Assembly: GCF_044326205.1 (NCBI RefSeq)
Contig: NZ_JBIRCY010000029.1
Location: 34,646-98,645 of the forward strand
Direction: 5' to 3'
DNA from: Kumtagia sp044326205
GTDB lineage: Bacteria > Pseudomonadota > Alphaproteobacteria > Rhizobiales > Rhizobiaceae
Length of the DNA stretch: 64,000 nucleotides
Shown here: positions 61,463-64,000 of the stretch, one piece after another
How the letters are laid out: the number at the start of each line of letters is the position of its first letter
How positions within the stretch are numbered: the first letter of the stretch is position 1
Notes under the pieces: model-generated
What the model saw: the letters and a program-made list of their open reading frames with translations, nothing else
Database searches by the model: none
Told to the model about the DNA's origin: nothing
Position numbers and translations under genes: made by a program

Positions 61463-62802
61463 GGTCCGTCCTGTTCGAATGCCGCCTTCAAGCATGCCGT
61501 TTGCACGGGCGAAAGGGCTGTCGTTGTCCCGTCGCCGGCCTTTGCAATGCTCGACCGCCGTTCCGGGTGAAGTTTGGTGGCTACCACCGCGATCGCTTCG
61601 GCCAATCCGTCTGCCGACCTGTAGGCGAGGGGCTTTGACTTGGTTGTTCCGTGGACGACAAGCCCAGCGCCGTTTTCGTCGCCAACAATGGTGATGTCGG
61701 CTGCCGACTGCCGCGCGCAGCCTTTTTCGCAACCGGAGATGTGGATCGAAAGGTCATGCGCGCTGGGGGGCAGCGACCGGGCCACCTCGTCGGCGATGGC
61801 GCGCGCGGTAATCTTGCCCGACGCACAGGCCGGTGCGCCCGGGCAGGCGACGATCGACCGGCGCATATCGGCCGGTCCGGTGACGAAGCCGAGCTTTGCG
61901 GCTTGTTCGCGTAATGCCCGCGCGGCTTCGAGGGAGGGGCAGATTGGCAGCAGGGAGCGCGCAGGGGCAGGGCGGATCTCGGCGACGCCCAGTGCTTCGG
62001 CGGTGCGGGCGAAGGTGATGAGGGCGGTGGCGTCGATGTGGCCGAAGGGCAGGGAGATCGGGAGGGCGTGGCGGTCGGCGTGCAGGCGATAGGTGTCAAA
62101 GCCTGAATGGCTTGCTTGGGCGGCCAATGGCGCCTCGTTTGCCGTTTCCGGGCGGTTCATGATCAGATCGGGCGCAACGTCCCTTGCTCTCGCATCTCGG
62201 CCTTGTCTCGCGATTCTGAGGAGAACCGCTGTTGCGGCTTCGACCACTCCGTTGTCGTCGTACCAGCCGAGTTGCGTCGATGTTTCCGCATCGCCGGCAA
62301 GGGCAAAGTGCCAAAGCACCTTGCCGTCGCGTTGATCGGCCGTGAGCCGGACATCCGCTGCAATATCGTCGAGCGAAATCCGGCCGCCGCCATTGACCAC
62401 CACCGACACTTTTGGCCCAAGCTTGGCCGTCAGCCCGGCGGCGTCGATTCCTTTGCGGATACGGCCCGCAACTGTCACCGCATCGCCTATCTCCTCCGGG
62501 TCCATGCCCGCCAGCGGGCTGGTCTCGACAGGCACGCCAGTGCGGACCGCGATACCGAGCAGGTCGACGTCCTCGGCAAAACGTTCGGCGGAAGCGGGCG
62601 AAAATCCGCGAAACTGGCAACTGCCGCGCGCCGTCACTTCGACGATGCCGTTGCCATGGCGTGCCGCCGATTCGCAGAGTCCGATCAATTGCTTCGGCGA
62701 AAATCCGCCGGAAACGGGCGAGAGCCGGATCAGCAGCCCGTCGCCGGTCGGCATCGGTGCGGCCAGTGTTGGGCAGGCACCGCGTCTGAGCAGGGCGTTC
62801 AT
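61459..62802 (-). CDS. cobG: Precorrin-3B synthase
   Basis: A 447-residue oxygen-dependent iron-sulfur monooxygenase of the nitrite/sulfite reductase fold, hydroxylating precorrin-3A at C20; its presence marks the aerobic pathway. The fold repeats GDGLLIRLSPVSGGFSPKQL and LPFGHID are visible. The 4Fe-4S ligands lie in ACPGAPACASG and SGCEKGCARQ near residues 320-370. It overlaps cobN (ATGA at 62799) and cobH. Confidence 0.93.
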   Translation of the reverse strand: MNALLRRGACPTLAAPMPTGDGLLIRLSPVSGGFSPKQLIGLCESAARHGNGIVEVTARGSCQFRGFSPASAERFAEDVDLLGIAVRTGVPVETSPLAGMDPEEIGDAVTVAGRIRKGIDAAGLTAKLGPKVSVVVNGGGRISLDDIAADVRLTADQRDGKVLWHFALAGDAETSTQLGWYDDNGVVEAATAVLLRIARQGRDARARDVAPDLIMNRPETANEAPLAAQASHSGFDTYRLHADRHALPISLPFGHIDATALITFARTAEALGVAEIRPAPARSLLPICPSLEAARALREQAAKLGFVTGPADMRRSIVACPGAPACASGKITARAIADEVARSLPPSAHDLSIHISGCEKGCARQSAADITIVGDENGAGLVVHGTTKSKPLAYRSADGLAEAIAVVATKLHPERRSSIAKAGDGTTTALSPVQTACLKAAFEQDGP

Positions 62803-64000
62803 TCGGCGGCCTGCGGCTCGGGGGCTTGCGCGATCAGCGTGTCGGAGGCTTCAGCGATGAGGGTCGCGAGGTCGTCGTCCAGTGAGTTGCGCAGCGGATG
62901 CCACAGGCCGCGCCGCCGCGCCGCGGAAAAACGCTCGGCGATGAAACGGGCGGCTGCAGGATTCTCGCGCAGCAAGAAGTCGCGGACGCGCGGGTCGCCG
63001 AGATAGGCGTTGTGCAAGGCCTCGATCAGCACGCCCGGAATGGCATTGGTGGTCTCGGCGAAACCGATCAGCCGGTCGACCGTCTCGGCGAATTCGGAGG
63101 CGCCGCGCGGCCCGTGCCGCATCTGGCCTTCGATGAAGATCGGGTTGGTGGCGCGCGCCCGCACCACGCGGGTCACGGCCTCGGTCACCGAGCGCGGGCG
63201 GGGTTGTGCCGGATCGGTGGTGTCCAGCACGATCACGTCGGCATTCCTTCCGAGCGCGGCGAGTGCCGCTGAAAAGCCGCCGATGAAAGCCACGTCCGCA
63301 GAGCCTTCGAGGATGTCGCGGGTCGGGTCATCGCCGGTGTGGACCAGAAGATCGGCCTCGGCGATGCGGCCGGCGAAGGCGCCCGGGGCTGCGATGCCTT
63401 CGCCCTCGGCGCCGCCATAGACATGGGAAGCGCTGTCGAGATAGGCCTTTCCGATCTCCTCCCTGGTGCTCCATTCGCCACGTGCCAACATGTCCTCGAC
63501 GCCGGCGCCATAGGTGCCCGGCGACGAGCCGAAGATACGGGCGGGCGTCGATCCGGCGGCGCGCGTCTCGGCGGCGAGTGGGTTGTCGGCGGCGTCTTCG
63601 CCGCGGGCGGAGACGGCTCGGGCGGCGGCATCCATCAGCGCGATCTGCGTCGGGAACATGTCGCGGAACAGGCCGGAGATGCGCCAGGTGACATCGATGC
63701 GCGGGTGGCCGAGTAGGGCCTGCGGCAAAACCTCGATGCCGGTGACGCGGCCGGTTGCGGGGTCCCATTGTGTACGACAGCCCATCAGCGCAAGTCCCTG
63801 CGCGATTTCCTCGCCGCCGGTGCGCAGGCTGGCGCTTCCCCACAGGTCGATCACCAGGAAGCGCGGCCAGTCGCCGTGGTCCTGCAGATAGCGGCGCAGT
63901 ATCTCGTCGGCCGCGGCCTTGCCGAGATCGAAGGCGGTTGGCGTCGGCATGGTGCGCGGATCGGCGGTGAAGAGGTTGCGTCCGGTGGGCAGCACGTCGG
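62799..64000 (-). CDS. cobN: Cobaltochelatase subunit CobN, C-terminal part
   Basis: The last 399 residues of the large CobN subunit, cut by the window edge (full length is about 1250 residues). CobN inserts cobalt into hydrogenobyrinic acid diamide with ATPase subunits CobS and CobT. Visible C-terminal motifs are LPTGRNLFTADPRTMPT, WGSASLRTGGEEIAQGLALMG, HPRIDVTWRISGLFRDMFP and SSPGTYGAGVEDML, followed by FIEGQMRHGPRGASEFAETVDR. The stop overlaps the cobG start. Confidence 0.95.
   Translation of the reverse strand, partial: DVLPTGRNLFTADPRTMPTPTAFDLGKAAADEILRRYLQDHGDWPRFLVIDLWGSASLRTGGEEIAQGLALMGCRTQWDPATGRVTGIEVLPQALLGHPRIDVTWRISGLFRDMFPTQIALMDAAARAVSARGEDAADNPLAAETRAAGSTPARIFGSSPGTYGAGVEDMLARGEWSTREEIGKAYLDSASHVYGGAEGEGIAAPGAFAGRIAEADLLVHTGDDPTRDILEGSADVAFIGGFSAALAALGRNADVIVLDTTDPAQPRPRSVTEAVTRVVRARATNPIFIEGQMRHGPRGASEFAETVDRLIGFAETTNAIPGVLIEALHNAYLGDPRVRDFLLRENPAAARFIAERFSAARRRGLWHPLRNSLDDDLATLIAEASDTLIAQAPEPQAAE

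Noticed and set aside
50549..64000. Cobalamin riboswitch before a cob gene
   Set aside because: I looked at the leaders of cobT/cobS, cobA, cbiD and cobK and saw no B12-box-like element; the leader of the main operon lies beyond the right edge.

Overview
This window looks like a high-GC chromosome of an alphaproteobacterium of the order Hyphomicrobiales (Rhizobiales), most like Mesorhizobium or a relative. The evidence is a ChvE/GguAB/GbpR sugar uptake locus, an aerobic (CobG/CobN) cobalamin operon set, rhizobial-type palindromic intergenic repeats, and many LysR and FCD-GntR regulators next to ABC transporters. The genus is an inference from gene content; no ribosomal RNA is present.

Region 1 (1-15.6 kb) is the right-hand part of an integrated phage-like element. 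It ends at the 3' end of a tRNA-Lys(CUU) gene. It carries a rightward head and packaging block: portal, protease, HK97-type capsid, a small capsid-associated protein, HNH nuclease, connector, gp10-like protein, head-closure protein, small and large terminase. A 1007-residue tape-measure protein with an embedded lysozyme, a tail-completion protein and a protein with five tandem zinc fingers follow. No tail tube, tail chaperone, baseplate, fibre or holin gene is recognisable, and any integrase lies to the left of the window. Four exact and two imperfect copies of an 8-mer lie between the last gene and the tRNA and look like integrase arm sites. The element may be a degraded prophage or a capsid-forming satellite that borrows tail parts.

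Region 2 (15.7-38.1 kb) is a nitrogen-scavenging island for cyclic ureides. A LysR regulator and an ornithine-cyclodeaminase family gene face a rightward run: HyuA/HyuB ATP-dependent hydantoinase, a complete polyamine-type ABC transporter, amidase, carboxymuconolactone-decarboxylase family protein, beta-hydroxyacid dehydrogenase, D-carbamoylase, D-hydantoinase and an epimerase. After a foreign-looking 2H phosphoesterase gene comes a second group: DUF3830, a PuuE-like deacetylase, a small CxxC protein with a G3E GTPase, and an N-carbamoylsarcosine-amidase-like hydrolase. A secreted S1/P1 nuclease follows.

Region 3 (38.1-50.5 kb) takes up and oxidises aldoses. chvE-gguA-gguB import L-arabinose or D-galactose type sugars under GbpR. 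GguC, a sugar 1-dehydrogenase and an aldonate dehydratase act on them, with an FCD regulator. A DMT exporter, an SH3 envelope protein and a DUF883-like protein separate this from the next block.

Region 4 (50.5-64 kb) is cobalamin synthesis: cobT, cobS, cobB, cobA, cbiD, cobM, cobE, cobL, cobK, cobJ, cobI, cobH, cobG and the 3' end of cobN. Most junctions are 4-base stop/start overlaps. cobB carries an in-frame 155-bp palindromic repeat with perfect 45-bp arms in its inter-domain linker. This repeat and the phage-like element are the most unusual features of the window.
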